A DNA stretch of 64,000 nt from Variovorax sp. dw_308 (GCF_019207085.1 NZ_JAATOM010000003.1:124001-188000), one strand, 5' to 3'. Positions 8,001-17,050 are shown, numbered from the stretch's first letter. Notes: a model not told the origin generated them from the sequence alone. Numbers and translations are program-made.

Positions 8001-9164
8001 ATGGCAATCCAACGACTCGGAATCATCATGCACGGCGTCACAGGACGCATGGGCACGAACCAGCACCTGATCCGCTCGATCTGCGCCATCCGCACGCAGG
8101 GCGGCGTCCTGCTCTCGAATGGCGACAAGGTGATGCCCGACCCCATCCTGATCGGCCGCAATGCCGCCAAGGTCGAGGCCCTGGCAAAAGCGCACGGCGT
8201 GACACGCTGGAGCACCGACCTCGACGATGCGCTGGCGAACGCCGAGGACACGGTGTTCTTCGATGCTGGCACCACCCAGATGCGGCCCGCCCTGCTGGCC
8301 AAGGCCATTCGCGCCGGCAAACACGTGTATTGCGAGAAGCCGATCGCGACCAACCTCAACGAGGCGGTGGAGATCGCGCGTCTTGCCCAGGGCTCCGGCC
8401 TGAAACACGGCGCGGTGCAGGACAAGCTCTTCCTGCCCGGCCTGCGCAAGCTCGACATGCTGCGCCGCGCGGGCTTCTTCGGCCGCATGCTCAGCGTGCG
8501 CCTGGAGTTCGGCTACTGGGTGTTCGAAGGCGACCTGCAGCCGATCCAGCGGCCGAGCTGGAACTACCGCAAGGAAGACGGCGGCGGCATGATCCTCGAC
8601 ATGATGTGCCATTGGCGCTACGTGCTGGACAACCTGTTCGGTGAAGTGAAGTCGGTGTCCTGCCTGGGCGCCACGCACATCCCGAAGCGCTGGGACGAAG
8701 CCGGGCAACCCTATGAAGCGACCGCCGACGATGCGGCCTACGCGACCTGCCAGTTGATCGGCCACAACGGCGAACCCGTCATCGCGCAGCTCAACATGAG
8801 CTGGGCCACGCGCGTGCGGCGCGACGACCTCGTGACCTTCCATGTCGACGGCACCGACGGCTCGGCCGTCGCGGGGCTCTCGGCCTGCCGTGCGCAGTCG
8901 CGCGTGGCCACGCCGCGCCCGGTGTGGAACCCGGACGAGAAGCAGAGCATGGACTTCTTCGGCCAGTGGCAGGAGATTCCAGACTCGCAGGTGTACGACA
9001 ACGGCTTCAAGATCCAGTGGGAGCACTTCATCCGCCACGTCGTGGAGGACGCGCCGTACCGGTGGACGCTGCCCGAAGGCGCGAAAGGCGTGCAACTGGT
9101 CGAGGCCGCGCTCGCAAGCTGGAAGGAGCGGCGCTGGGTCGACGTGTCCCCGCTGCACGTCTAG
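8001..9164 (+). CDS. Gfo/Idh/MocA-family oxidoreductase
   Basis: A 387-residue NAD(P)-dependent dehydrogenase. The N-terminal Rossmann part begins RLGIIMHGVTGRMG, which departs from the classic GxGxxG. The family EKP motif with its likely catalytic Lys is at about 112-114 (CEKPIATN). The ATG at 8001 has a CGGAGA ribosome site and was preferred over longer in-frame options. The family oxidises a hydroxyl of sugars, inositols or glycosides, or reduces imines. It lies 25 bases after the enolase-family gene and is followed by two further barrel enzymes. Confidence 0.85.
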   Translation: MAIQRLGIIMHGVTGRMGTNQHLIRSICAIRTQGGVLLSNGDKVMPDPILIGRNAAKVEALAKAHGVTRWSTDLDDALANAEDTVFFDAGTTQMRPALLAKAIRAGKHVYCEKPIATNLNEAVEIARLAQGSGLKHGAVQDKLFLPGLRKLDMLRRAGFFGRMLSVRLEFGYWVFEGDLQPIQRPSWNYRKEDGGGMILDMMCHWRYVLDNLFGEVKSVSCLGATHIPKRWDEAGQPYEATADDAAYATCQLIGHNGEPVIAQLNMSWATRVRRDDLVTFHVDGTDGSAVAGLSACRAQSRVATPRPVWNPDEKQSMDFFGQWQEIPDSQVYDNGFKIQWEHFIRHVVEDAPYRWTLPEGAKGVQLVEAALASWKERRWVDVSPLHV

Positions 9165-9242
9165 ATGACCACCCCCGCCGCGGGCCGCCGCGAACATGCT
9201 TCGCCTGGCATCGAGAAGCACTGAGAAGCACCGAGAAGAGAC

Positions 9243-10430
9243 ATGACCCTGACGCTCACCCTCCCCGTCGCAAGCGGCGCGCTCGCTCCCTACGCGCTGC
9301 GCGGCACAGTGCCGGTCAAGCCACGCGCGGGCATCGCGTTCAACCGGATCGCGTACTCGGCCGCGCACGTCGTGGCGGACCCGCTGGCGGCGGTCGATCC
9401 CTGGCTGCAGGCCGCGGTCGACTGGGACGCGACCCTCGGCTACCGGCGCCACCTGTGGTCGCTCGGCCTGGGCGTGGCCGAGGCGATGGACACCGCGCAG
9501 CGCGGGATGGGGCTGGACTGGCCGACCTCGCTGGCGTTGATCCGCCGCTCGCTCGATGCCGCGAAGGACATGCCCGGCGCACTCGTCGCATCGGGTTGCG
9601 GCACCGATCACCTGAATCTCGACGACGTGAAGAGCGTCGACGACGTGATCCGCGGCTACGAGGAGCAGATGGCCGCCATCGAGGCGCTGGGCGGCAAGCT
9701 CATCGTCATGGCCAGCCGCGCGCTGGCCCGCGTCGCCACCAGCCCGGCCGACTACGAACGCGTGTACGACCGCATCCTGTCGCAAGCCCGGCAACCCGTG
9801 CTGCTGCACTGGCTCGGTGACATGTTCGACCCGGCGCTGGCCGGCTACTGGGGCTCGCACGATATCGATGCCGCGATGGACACCGCGCTCGGCATCATCG
9901 CCGCGCACCCCGACAAAGTCGACGGCATCAAGATCTCGCTGCTCGACAAGGACAAGGAGATCGCCATGCGCCGCCGCCTGCCCGCGGGCGTGCGCATGTA
10001 CACCGGTGACGACTTCAACTACGCCGAGCTGATCGCCGGCGACGGCCAGGGCAGCGAACCGACGCACCGCCAAAGCGACGCGCTGCTCGGGATCTTCGAT
10101 GCGATCGCGCCCGCCGCCAGCGCCGCGCTGGGCGAGCTCGCGCAAGGCCATCTGGACAGGTTCCACGCGATCCTCGGCCCGACGGTGCCGCTGTCGCGCC
10201 ACATCTTTGCGGCGCCCACGCGCTTCTACAAGACTGGCGTGGTCTTCATGGCCTGGCTCAATGGCCACCAGTCGCACTTCACCATGGTGGGCGGGCAGCA
10301 GAGCACGCGATCGCTGCTGCACCTGGCCGAACTGTTCCGCCTGGCCGACGCCGCCAACCTGCTGGAGCAACCCGGCCTGGCCGTGCATCGCATGAAGACC
10401 TTGCTGGCGATGCATGGCCTCGAAACGTAG
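9243..10430 (+). CDS. DUF993 family protein (dihydrodipicolinate-synthase-like)
   Basis: A 395-residue protein with the DUF993 pattern AFNRIAYSAAHVVADPLA near the N-terminus and RRHLWSLGLGVAEAMDTA near 75-90. DUF993 is related to class I aldolases of the DapA type; VDGIKISLLD may hold the Schiff-base Lys. An aldolase or dehydratase role on a keto-sugar acid is likely, but no function is established from the sequence. It sits 78 bases after the Gfo/Idh/MocA gene and 44 before the isomerase gene, an order that suggests a common pathway. Confidence 0.8.
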   Translation: MTLTLTLPVASGALAPYALRGTVPVKPRAGIAFNRIAYSAAHVVADPLAAVDPWLQAAVDWDATLGYRRHLWSLGLGVAEAMDTAQRGMGLDWPTSLALIRRSLDAAKDMPGALVASGCGTDHLNLDDVKSVDDVIRGYEEQMAAIEALGGKLIVMASRALARVATSPADYERVYDRILSQARQPVLLHWLGDMFDPALAGYWGSHDIDAAMDTALGIIAAHPDKVDGIKISLLDKDKEIAMRRRLPAGVRMYTGDDFNYAELIAGDGQGSEPTHRQSDALLGIFDAIAPAASAALGELAQGHLDRFHAILGPTVPLSRHIFAAPTRFYKTGVVFMAWLNGHQSHFTMVGGQQSTRSLLHLAELFRLADAANLLEQPGLAVHRMKTLLAMHGLET

Positions 10431-10474
10431 AACGGCGACCGCGAGTCCGTCGCGTGTTGCCTTAGAGTGATGCG

Positions 10475-11353
10475 ATGCGCGACTTCTCCAACGACCACGA
10501 CTGGCTTTCCATCAACACCGCGACCGTGCGCAAGCAACGGGGCGTCGAGGTACCGCTCGACCGCATCATCGATCAGTGCGCGGAGCGCGGCATCCGCGCC
10601 ATCGCTCCCTGGCGCGACCAGGTCACGGCGGTCGGGCTCGACAAGATCGCCAAGCAATTGAAGGCGCACGGCATCGGCCTGTCCGGCTACTGCCGCGGCG
10701 GCTTCTTTCCGGCGGCCGACGCGGCGGGGCTGAAGGCCGCGCTCGACGACAACCGCCGCGCCATCGACGAAGCCAGGACCCTTGACGCGCCCTGCGTGGT
10801 GCTGGTCGTCGGCGCCCTGCCCGGCGCGCTCGAAGGCAAGGTTGCCTACAAGGACATCGCCCGCGCGCGCAGCGAGGTGCACGACGGTATCGCGGCCTCG
10901 CTCGAATATGCGCGCGAGGTCGGCATGCCCTTGGCCATCGAGCCGCTGCACCCGATGCAGGCCGCCGACCGCGCCTGCATCAACACGCTCGAACACGCGC
11001 TCGACATCTGCGACGAACTCGATCCGCAGCAAAGCGGCATGCTCGGCGTCGCACTCGACATCTATCACGTCTGGTGGGACCCGAAGCTGGAGCAGCAGAC
11101 CGCGCGCGCCGGCAAGCCGCGCCTGCTGGCCTACCACCTCTGCGACTGGCGCACGCCCACGCGCGACCTGTTGACCGACCGGGCCATGATGGGCGACGGC
11201 GTGGTCGAACTCAGGAAGGTGCGCGGCTGGGTCGAAGCGGCTGGATTCGAAGGCTTCTGCGAAGTCGAGATCTTCTCGTCGCTGGACTGGTGGCAGCGCA
11301 GCGGGGAGGAAACGCTGGACACCTGCATCGAGCGCCATCGCAGCTGCGTTTGA
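10475..11353 (+). CDS. Sugar phosphate isomerase/epimerase family TIM-barrel protein
   Basis: A 292-residue AP-endonuclease-2/xylose-isomerase-like barrel. Likely metal ligands are visible in LAIEPLHPM (about 150), ALDIYHVWWD (about 195) and CEVEIFSS near the C-terminus. Members isomerise, epimerise or eliminate keto-sugars with a divalent metal. It is the last gene of the plus-strand catabolic series that starts at the PhyH gene; the next frame, for a DNA glycosylase, looks unrelated. Confidence 0.83.
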   Translation: MRDFSNDHDWLSINTATVRKQRGVEVPLDRIIDQCAERGIRAIAPWRDQVTAVGLDKIAKQLKAHGIGLSGYCRGGFFPAADAAGLKAALDDNRRAIDEARTLDAPCVVLVVGALPGALEGKVAYKDIARARSEVHDGIAASLEYAREVGMPLAIEPLHPMQAADRACINTLEHALDICDELDPQQSGMLGVALDIYHVWWDPKLEQQTARAGKPRLLAYHLCDWRTPTRDLLTDRAMMGDGVVELRKVRGWVEAAGFEGFCEVEIFSSLDWWQRSGEETLDTCIERHRSCV

Positions 11354-11412
11354 TGCCCTTCGAAGGCGGAGCGTCGAACGCAGTCGGCCGCCCGCATTCC
11401 CGCCCCCTTCCC

Positions 11413-12504
11413 ATGGCCACGCCGACTCTCGACGATCTCCGGCGCTATGCCATCGCGCGAACGCTGTTCAAGCCCACCACCTTGCCGCGCGCGATCCAGC
11501 GCCTGGGCTTCGTGCAGGCGGATCCGATCCGGGCGCCCGCGCGTGCGCAGGACCTGACGCTGCGCCATCGCGTCAAGGACTATCGGGCCGGCGACCTCGA
11601 GCGCAAGTACACCCGGCTGGCGGTGGAGGAGGACTGCCTGGTCAACTACGGCTTCCTGCCGCGCGAACACCTGGCGCTGATGCATCCGCGCGAATCGAGG
11701 CAAGCCTGGGACGAAGCGACCCGGCGCAAGGCCGAGGAGGTGCTCGCCTTCGTGCGCGAGCGCGGCGCGGTGCATCCGCGCGAGGTCGAACTGCATTTCG
11801 CGCATGGCCGCATCAAGAACTACTGGGGCGGACAGAGCAACGCGACCACGCACCTGCTCGACGGCATGCACTACCGCGGCATGCTGCGCGTGGCCCGGCG
11901 CGACAGCGGCACGCGCGTCTACGAGGCGGTGACGCATGCACCCACCGATGACAGCGACACGGGCCGCGCGCAACGCGCCGCCGCACTGGTCGAGCTCGTC
12001 ATCCGCAAATACGCGCCACTGCCCGCCGCGAGCCTCACCTACCTCGTGCGCCTGCTCGGCTACGGCGCGCCGCACCTCTCGCCCCAGACGCAGACGGCCC
12101 TGCAGCATGCGCGCGAGAAACTGGCCTCCTGCCGTATCGACGGCACCACCTGGTACTGGCCCGCCGATGAGAATCCGGCCTCGCGACGCCATGCGCCGGA
12201 CGAAGCCGTGCGCCTGCTCGCACCCTTCGATCCCGTCGTCTGGGACCGCCGCCGCTTCGAACTGCTTTGGGGCTGGAGGTACAAGTTCGAGGCCTACACG
12301 CCGGCGCCGAAACGCCAATACGGCTACTACGCCTTGCCGCTGCTCTGGCGCGACCGGGTGATCGGCTGGGCCAACGTGTCAGCCAGCGAGGGCCGCTTGC
12401 AGCCGAGCTTCGGCTATGTCGAGCGCAAGCCGCGGGAGGCGGCATTCGGCGCCGCGCTTGACGAGGAGTTGCAGCGTCTCGCGCAGTTCCTTGCGCCTCG
12501 CTGA
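11413..12504 (+). CDS. YcaQ/AlkX-like winged-helix DNA glycosylase
   Basis: A 363-residue protein of the HTH_42 (YcaQ/AlkZ) family. Its first segment holds FVQADPIRAPARAQD, where Gln35 and Asp37 form the QxD motif of the E. coli YcaQ branch that unhooks DNA interstrand crosslinks. The C-terminal half has the family words WGWRYKFEAYTPA and YGYYALPLLWRDRVIGW. The ATG at 11413 was chosen because homology begins right after it; an ATG at 11353 overlaps the previous stop and would add 20 residues. The role is probably repair of bulky or crosslinking alkylation damage. Confidence 0.82.
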   Translation: MATPTLDDLRRYAIARTLFKPTTLPRAIQRLGFVQADPIRAPARAQDLTLRHRVKDYRAGDLERKYTRLAVEEDCLVNYGFLPREHLALMHPRESRQAWDEATRRKAEEVLAFVRERGAVHPREVELHFAHGRIKNYWGGQSNATTHLLDGMHYRGMLRVARRDSGTRVYEAVTHAPTDDSDTGRAQRAAALVELVIRKYAPLPAASLTYLVRLLGYGAPHLSPQTQTALQHAREKLASCRIDGTTWYWPADENPASRRHAPDEAVRLLAPFDPVVWDRRRFELLWGWRYKFEAYTPAPKRQYGYYALPLLWRDRVIGWANVSASEGRLQPSFGYVERKPREAAFGAALDEELQRLAQFLAPR

Positions 12505-12538
12505 GCCGAGGCCGTGGGGGGCACGCAGGTGGCTCCCG

Positions 12539-13441
12539 TCAACTCTTCTTGTCATCCTCCCCGGGCTTCTTGCCCGTCCCTCTCAGTTGCACGAGTTTCT
12601 GGAGGGTGTCGAACCAGAAGGGTGCGCCGAAAAGGGCGGACAAGGCGGTCAAGAACCATCCCGGAACATGCGAAAGCCAAGACCATGACCAGCCCGCAGG
12701 CAAAGGCCAGGGCCAAGGCGAAAGAGGGTCCGAGTCGGGCGCGCGGAGTTGCCACCCCAGCGGCAGCGTTTCCATCGTGTTGAAGGCCGCCTCGGGCTTC
12801 GTTTGCCCGATGTCATTTCCGGCCGTGATCAGCGCCGAATAGGCAGGACGCGCCCAGATCGCACCCGCAAGGTTGACGCTGTCGATGTTCAGTGCGCCCG
12901 CCACCAGCAACCCGATGATGAGGGTCCAGAATTGCGTGCGCCTCTTGTACGCGCCCGACAAGCGCTGCATGCCCGAGTCGAACCATGACGCCAGCTCGGC
13001 CTCGATCTCCGCCCGGCCTCCGTTCGCCCGCTGGTAGATCCCCGTCAACAACTGCCTCGTCTGTGGATCGCTGATTTGCCCTATCGCAATCTGAAGGTTG
13101 GCACCGTCCATTCCAGCGGCCGTCGCGGCGGCCTGGGCGCTGTCCAGGAGCGCCCTGGCGAAGTGAATGGGCTTGATATAGGAGGGTTTGACGCTGGGGG
13201 CCGACCCGCCGCCGGCCGATGGGGTGTTCAAGGGATTGACCAACGAATGGTCGTAGATCGCGCGGGCCAGACCCGTAAAACCCGGATCGTTGAGCAAGTC
13301 CTTGACCCCCTGAAGCAAGCCATTGGCCCGAAGCTTCAGGACCGAGGCCGCGGCCTCGCGGATCTGACTGACGATCAGGCTGACGGACGCAAAACAGAAC
13401 ACCAACCCGATGGCAACTTCCAAGACGGTACTGTTGAACAT
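12539..13441 (-). CDS. Conserved hypothetical membrane protein
   Basis: A 300-residue protein of unknown function. The ATG at 13441 follows a good GAGGAG ribosome site. A hydrophobic segment lies at the N-terminus (EVAIGLVFCFASVSLIVS), another in the middle (FWTLIIGLLVAGALNI), and a third near the C-terminus (GWFLTALSALFGAPFWF). Between the first two is a soluble stretch of about 150 residues, and the tail is charged (KKPGEDDKKS). It is convergent with the glycosylase gene and stands alone. No catalytic motif was seen. Confidence 0.7.
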   Translation of the reverse strand: MFNSTVLEVAIGLVFCFASVSLIVSQIREAAASVLKLRANGLLQGVKDLLNDPGFTGLARAIYDHSLVNPLNTPSAGGGSAPSVKPSYIKPIHFARALLDSAQAAATAAGMDGANLQIAIGQISDPQTRQLLTGIYQRANGGRAEIEAELASWFDSGMQRLSGAYKRRTQFWTLIIGLLVAGALNIDSVNLAGAIWARPAYSALITAGNDIGQTKPEAAFNTMETLPLGWQLRAPDSDPLSPWPWPLPAGWSWSWLSHVPGWFLTALSALFGAPFWFDTLQKLVQLRGTGKKPGEDDKKS

Positions 13442-13724
13442 TTCGGTCTCCTCAAGTGTGAACTTGCACAGAGCCTGCCTTTGAAGTCGTGCGGACAAGG
13501 CAGGAGTCACAAGGTATCCGGATCGCCCGCGCGGCGCACCCTCTGCAAGCAGTACGAACTCCGGCAGAACCTGAAATGCCCGTCAGTTGGCGGTCAGTAG
13601 CGCGTTGCTCGCGCCCTTTGGAAAATCCCGGATCCGGTTCTCGCAGGGTCTTTGCTCCTGGGTGACAGCGCAACTTGGCGCTGCTGCATAGAATCCGCTT
13701 CGCCCCGACGCAAGCCGGGGCGAA

Positions 13725-13876
13725 GCGTTCTCAGGGCGGGGTGTAACTCCCCACCGGCGGTGATGGCGGCGAAAGTCGCACAAGCCCGCGAGCGCCTGGC
13801 CTCCACGAGGTTCAGGGTCAGCAGATTTCGGTGCGATTCCGAAGCCGACGGTCACAGTCCGGATGAAAGAGAGCGC
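13725..13876 (+). promoter_or_regulatory. FMN riboswitch (RFN element)
   Basis: The conserved RFN words are present in order: AGGGCGGGGTGTAACTCCCC, ACCGGCGGTGAT, AGCCCGCGAGCG, GTCAGCAGATTTCGGTG, GATTCCGAAGCCGACGGT, CAGTCCGGATGAAAGAGAG. The closing P1 helix pairs GCGTTCTC (13725) with GAGAGCGC (13869). It lies 94 bases before the lumazine synthase gene, so FMN should repress that gene. In the 529-base gap upstream of ribH (13442-13970) I see only this element and a possible -10 (TAGAAT, 13689-13694). Confidence 0.97.
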
Positions 13877-13970
13877 GAACCGCAGGCCGGGCTGCGCGCG
13901 TTTGTCGCGCCGCCTTGCATGTGGTTTCGTGCGCCCTGATTCATACAACCTGCTTTGCAAAAGAGGCACC

Positions 13971-14483
13971 ATGAGTCAGATCAACGACCTTCCCCTTTCC
14001 GCCGTCCCGGCGTCCGACGCATCGCGCGGACTGCGCGTCGCCTTCGTGCAGGCGCAATGGCATTCGGACATCGTGCACCAGGCACGCGATGCCTTCCTCG
14101 ACGAGATGGAGCGCCAGGGCTTCGCCCGCGACCGCATCGACGTCGTCGACGTGCCCGGCGCGTTCGAGATCCCGCTGCATGCCAAGCGGCTCGCGCTGTC
14201 GGGCCGCTACGCCGCCATCGTCGGCTGCGCACTGGTGGTCGACGGCGGCATCTACCGCCACGAGTTCGTCGCCAACACCGTCGTCAGCACGCTGATGTCG
14301 CTGCAGCTGGAGACCAACGTCCCGATGCTCTCCGCGGTGCTCACGCCGCACCACTTCCACGAGCATGTGGAACACCGCAAGTACTTCCACCGCCACTTCG
14401 CCATCAAGGGCACGGAGGCGGCGGATGCGTGCATCAAGACGCTGGAGAGCCTGCGCGTGGTCGAGGCGCTGACGACGGCCTGA
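13971..14483 (+). CDS. ribH: 6,7-dimethyl-8-ribityllumazine synthase, RibH2 type
   Basis: A 170-residue enzyme that condenses 5-amino-6-ribitylaminouracil with 3,4-dihydroxybutanone phosphate in riboflavin synthesis. It resembles the Brucella RibH2 form rather than the usual RibH1: AFVQAQWHSDIV, DVPGAFEIPLHAKRLA, GRYAAIVGCALVVDGGIYRH and SAVLTPHHFHEH are the diagnostic stretches. The start at 13971 follows AAGAGG. No other riboflavin gene is adjacent; the FMN riboswitch upstream links it to flavin supply. Confidence 0.93.
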   Translation: MSQINDLPLSAVPASDASRGLRVAFVQAQWHSDIVHQARDAFLDEMERQGFARDRIDVVDVPGAFEIPLHAKRLALSGRYAAIVGCALVVDGGIYRHEFVANTVVSTLMSLQLETNVPMLSAVLTPHHFHEHVEHRKYFHRHFAIKGTEAADACIKTLESLRVVEALTTA

Positions 14484-14489
14484 ACGGGG

Positions 14490-15548
14490 CTACGCGGCGC
14501 GGACGGACGTGCCGCGCTCGTACCAGGCCTGCGAACGGTTCACCACCGCAACCACCGCCAGCATCACCGGCACCTCGATCAACACACCGACCACTGTGGC
14601 CAGGGCCGCCCCCGACTCGAAGCCGAACAGGCTGATCGCGGTGGCCACGGCCAGTTCGAAGAAGTTGCTCGCGCCGATCAGCGCTGACGGACCTGCCACG
14701 CAGTGGGCGACACCCAACCTGCGGTTCAGCCAGTACGCCAGGCCCGAATTGAAGACGACCTGCAGCAGGATCGGTACCGCGAGCAGCGCGATCACCAGTG
14801 GCTGGCGCAGGATCGCCTTGCCCTGGAAGGCGAACAGCAACACCAGCGTGAGCAGCAAGGCCGCGATGGACCATGGGCCAAGCCGCGCCGCCACCGCTCG
14901 CAGGTGCGTTTCCCCCCGGCGCAACAGGCCACGCCGCCACCCTTGCGCGATGGCCACCGGAACCACGATGTAGAGGCCGACCGAGGTCAGCAGCGTGTCC
15001 CAGGGCACCGTGATCGAAGACAGGCCCAGCAGCAGCGCGACGATGGGCGCGAAGGCGATGACCATGATCGCGTCGTTGAGCGCGACCTGCGACAAGGTGA
15101 AGTACGGGTCGCCCCGGCAGAGTTGGCTCCAGACGAACACCATCGCGGTGCAAGGCGCGGCCGCCAGGAGGATCAGGCCCGCGATGTAGCTGTCGAGTTG
15201 CCCTGGCGGCAACAGCGGCGCGAACACATGGCGAATGAAGACCCAGCCCAGCAGCGCCATCGAGAACGGCTTGACCGCCCAGTTGATGAACAGCGTCACG
15301 CCGATGCCACGCCAGTGCGTGCCCACCTTCCCGAGCGCGCCGAAGTCGATCTTCAGCAGCATCGGAATGATCATGATCCAGATCAGAAGGCCAACCGGCA
15401 GATTGACGCGTGCCACCTCCATGGCGCCCACGGCGTGCGACAGGCCCGGCAGCCATTGCCCGAGGCCGACGCCCGCGACGATGCACAACGCCACCCACCA
15501 CGTCAGGTTGCGCTCGAAGAAGCCGATGACCGGCGCCTGCTTCAGCAT
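14490..15548 (-). CDS. acr3: Arsenite efflux transporter, ACR3 family
   Basis: A 352-residue integral membrane protein with about ten transmembrane helices. The conserved membrane Cys essential in ACR3 carriers is visible in LAAAPCTAMVFVWS. It expels As(III) from the cytoplasm using the proton gradient. Its start overlaps the end of arsR by 7 bases, so the two are co-transcribed. It is convergent with ribH, with only six bases between their stops. Confidence 0.95.
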   Translation of the reverse strand: MLKQAPVIGFFERNLTWWVALCIVAGVGLGQWLPGLSHAVGAMEVARVNLPVGLLIWIMIIPMLLKIDFGALGKVGTHWRGIGVTLFINWAVKPFSMALLGWVFIRHVFAPLLPPGQLDSYIAGLILLAAAPCTAMVFVWSQLCRGDPYFTLSQVALNDAIMVIAFAPIVALLLGLSSITVPWDTLLTSVGLYIVVPVAIAQGWRRGLLRRGETHLRAVAARLGPWSIAALLLTLVLLFAFQGKAILRQPLVIALLAVPILLQVVFNSGLAYWLNRRLGVAHCVAGPSALIGASNFFELAVATAISLFGFESGAALATVVGVLIEVPVMLAVVAVVNRSQAWYERGTSVRAA

Positions 15549-15871
15549 GCGCCGGCGCAGGCACCGGCCGGAGCGACCTCGCAGGCCTCGCCGTCGCAGC
15601 AGTTGTCCGTGAGGTAACCGATCAGTTCATTCATCCGGCCATAGGCGGCGCGATAGATCAGGTTGCGCCCATTGCGTTCTTGCGTGACCATGCCCGAATG
15701 CAGAAGTTCCTTCAGGTGAAACGACAAGCTCGTGCCCGGCACGGCGATCGCCTCGACCAGCGCGCCCGGCGTCAAGCCCGAGGGCCCGGCGACCACAAGC
15801 GCGCGAAAAACCTGCAGCCGAACCGGCTGCGCGAGCGCGGCCAGCGACTTGACGACATCCGGAGCTTCCAT
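15542..15871 (-). CDS. arsR: ArsR/SmtB-family arsenic-responsive repressor
   Basis: A 109-residue winged-helix repressor (SLAALAQPVRLQVFRALV, then recognition helix TSLSFHLKELLHSG). The classic metal site CxC in the DNA-binding helix is absent. Instead the C-terminus holds five Cys: 91, 92, 97, 105 and 109. This resembles the Acidithiobacillus ferrooxidans ArsR, where Cys95, 96 and 102 bind As(III). It probably represses both acr3-arsR and the divergent arsC-arsH until arsenite binds. Confidence 0.92.
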   Translation of the reverse strand: MEAPDVVKSLAALAQPVRLQVFRALVVAGPSGLTPGALVEAIAVPGTSLSFHLKELLHSGMVTQERNGRNLIYRAAYGRMNELIGYLTDNCCDGEACEVAPAGACAGAC

Positions 15872-15875
15872 ATTT

Positions 15876-15895
15876 CAATAATATTTGGATAATTG
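15876..15895. promoter_or_regulatory. Candidate ArsR operator
   Basis: Only 26 bases separate the arsR and arsC start codons. They hold an AT-rich imperfect inverted repeat with outer arms CAAT and ATTG around a TATTTGGATA-like core. In this GC-rich region it is the only place for the operator and both ribosome sites. The assignment is by position and symmetry. Confidence 0.45.
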
Positions 15896-15897
15896 GA

Positions 15898-16338
15898 ATG
15901 ATGCAATCCCAAGCCCCTTCCATCACGATCTTCCACAACCCCAACTGCGGCACCTCGCGCAACGTGCTGGCGATGATCCGCAACAGTGGCGTCGAGCCCG
16001 AGGTGATCCAGTACCTGAAGACACCACCGTCGAACGAGCGCCTGCGCGACCTGGCCGCCGCCATCGGCACCGGTGTGCGCGGCCTGCTGCGGCAAAAGGG
16101 CACGCCCTACGATGAACTCGGCCTGGGCGATACCAAGTGGACTGACGCGCAGCTGCTCGACTTCATCCGGAAGCATCCGGTGCTGCTGCAGCGCCCCATC
16201 GTCGTCACGCCGCTCGGCACGCGCATCTGCCGGCCGTCGGAAACGGTGCTCGACATCCTGCCCGCGGCGCAGCTCGGCGCATTCGACAAGGAAGACGGCG
16301 AGCGCGTGGTCGACAAGGATGGCCGTCGTGTGGAGTGA
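15898..16338 (+). CDS. arsC: Arsenate reductase, glutaredoxin-coupled ArsC
   Basis: A 146-residue enzyme reducing As(V) to As(III), the form pumped out by ACR3. The catalytic Cys17 lies in [10 protein letters not shown], and the family segments [20 protein letters not shown] and [10 protein letters not shown] follow. The length fits the E. coli plasmid ArsC type. The C-terminal end overlaps the arsH start by 20 bases. Two adjacent ATG codons begin the gene, 15898 and 15901. Confidence 0.95.
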   Translation: MMQSQAPSITIFHNPNCGTSRNVLAMIRNSGVEPEVIQYLKTPPSNERLRDLAAAIGTGVRGLLRQKGTPYDELGLGDTKWTDAQLLDFIRKHPVLLQRPIVVTPLGTRICRPSETVLDILPAAQLGAFDKEDGERVVDKDGRRVE

Positions 16339-17050
16339 CGACCCGACGCTGCCCGCACTCGACGCATCGCTCTTCCAAACCACCGACGCGACGCGGCTCT
16401 GGCCGGCCACGCGCGCCACGCACGCGCCGCGCATCCTGATGCTCTACGGCTCGGCGCGCGAGCGCTCGTTCAGCCGCCTGCTGACCCACGAAGCGGCGCG
16501 GCTGCTGGCTGCGCTTGGCGCGGAGGTCAAGGTGTACGACCCGCGCGGCCTCCCCCTGCCCGACGACGCGCCGGCCATCCATCCCAAGGTCGATGAGTTG
16601 AGGCGGCTTGCATCCTGGGCAGAAGGCATGGTCTGGACCTCGCCCGAGCGCCATGGCGCCATGAGCGGCATCCTCAAGGCGCAGATCGACTGGATTCCAC
16701 TCGCGCTCGGCGCCGTGCGCCCCACCCAAGGCAAGACACTCGCGGTGATGCAGGTGAGCGGTGGTTCCCAGTCCTTCAACGCCGTCAACCAGATGCGCGT
16801 GCTCGGCCGCTGGATGCGCATGCTGACCATTCCGAACCAGTCGTCCGTGGCCAAGGCCTACCAGGAATTCGACGATGCCGGCCGCATGCGTCCGTCCGCC
16901 TTCTATGACCGCGTTGTCGACGTAATGGAAGAACTCGTGAAGTTCACACTGCTCACGCGCGACATGGCGCCCTACCTCGTCGACCGCTACAGCGAACGCA
17001 AGGAAAGCGCGCAAGCGCTACGGCAACGCGTCGACCTGCGCGCCATCTGA
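16319..17050 (+). CDS. arsH: NADPH-dependent FMN reductase ArsH
   Basis: A 243-residue flavoprotein whose members oxidise trivalent organoarsenicals or reduce quinones. Family words are clear: [54 protein letters not shown] and [10 protein letters not shown]. The ATG at 16319 lies within the arsC end, in another frame, which suggests translational coupling. It completes a four-gene arsenic set. Confidence 0.95.
   Translation: MAVVWSDDPTLPALDASLFQTTDATRLWPATRATHAPRILMLYGSARERSFSRLLTHEAARLLAALGAEVKVYDPRGLPLPDDAPAIHPKVDELRRLASWAEGMVWTSPERHGAMSGILKAQIDWIPLALGAVRPTQGKTLAVMQVSGGSQSFNAVNQMRVLGRWMRMLTIPNQSSVAKAYQEFDDAGRMRPSAFYDRVVDVMEELVKFTLLTRDMAPYLVDRYSERKESAQALRQRVDLRAI

Noticed and set aside
7653..10415. 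A 920-codon open frame antisense to the Gfo/Idh/MocA and DUF993 genes
   Set aside because: It crosses two well-supported genes on the opposite strand and has no ribosome site or recognisable domain.
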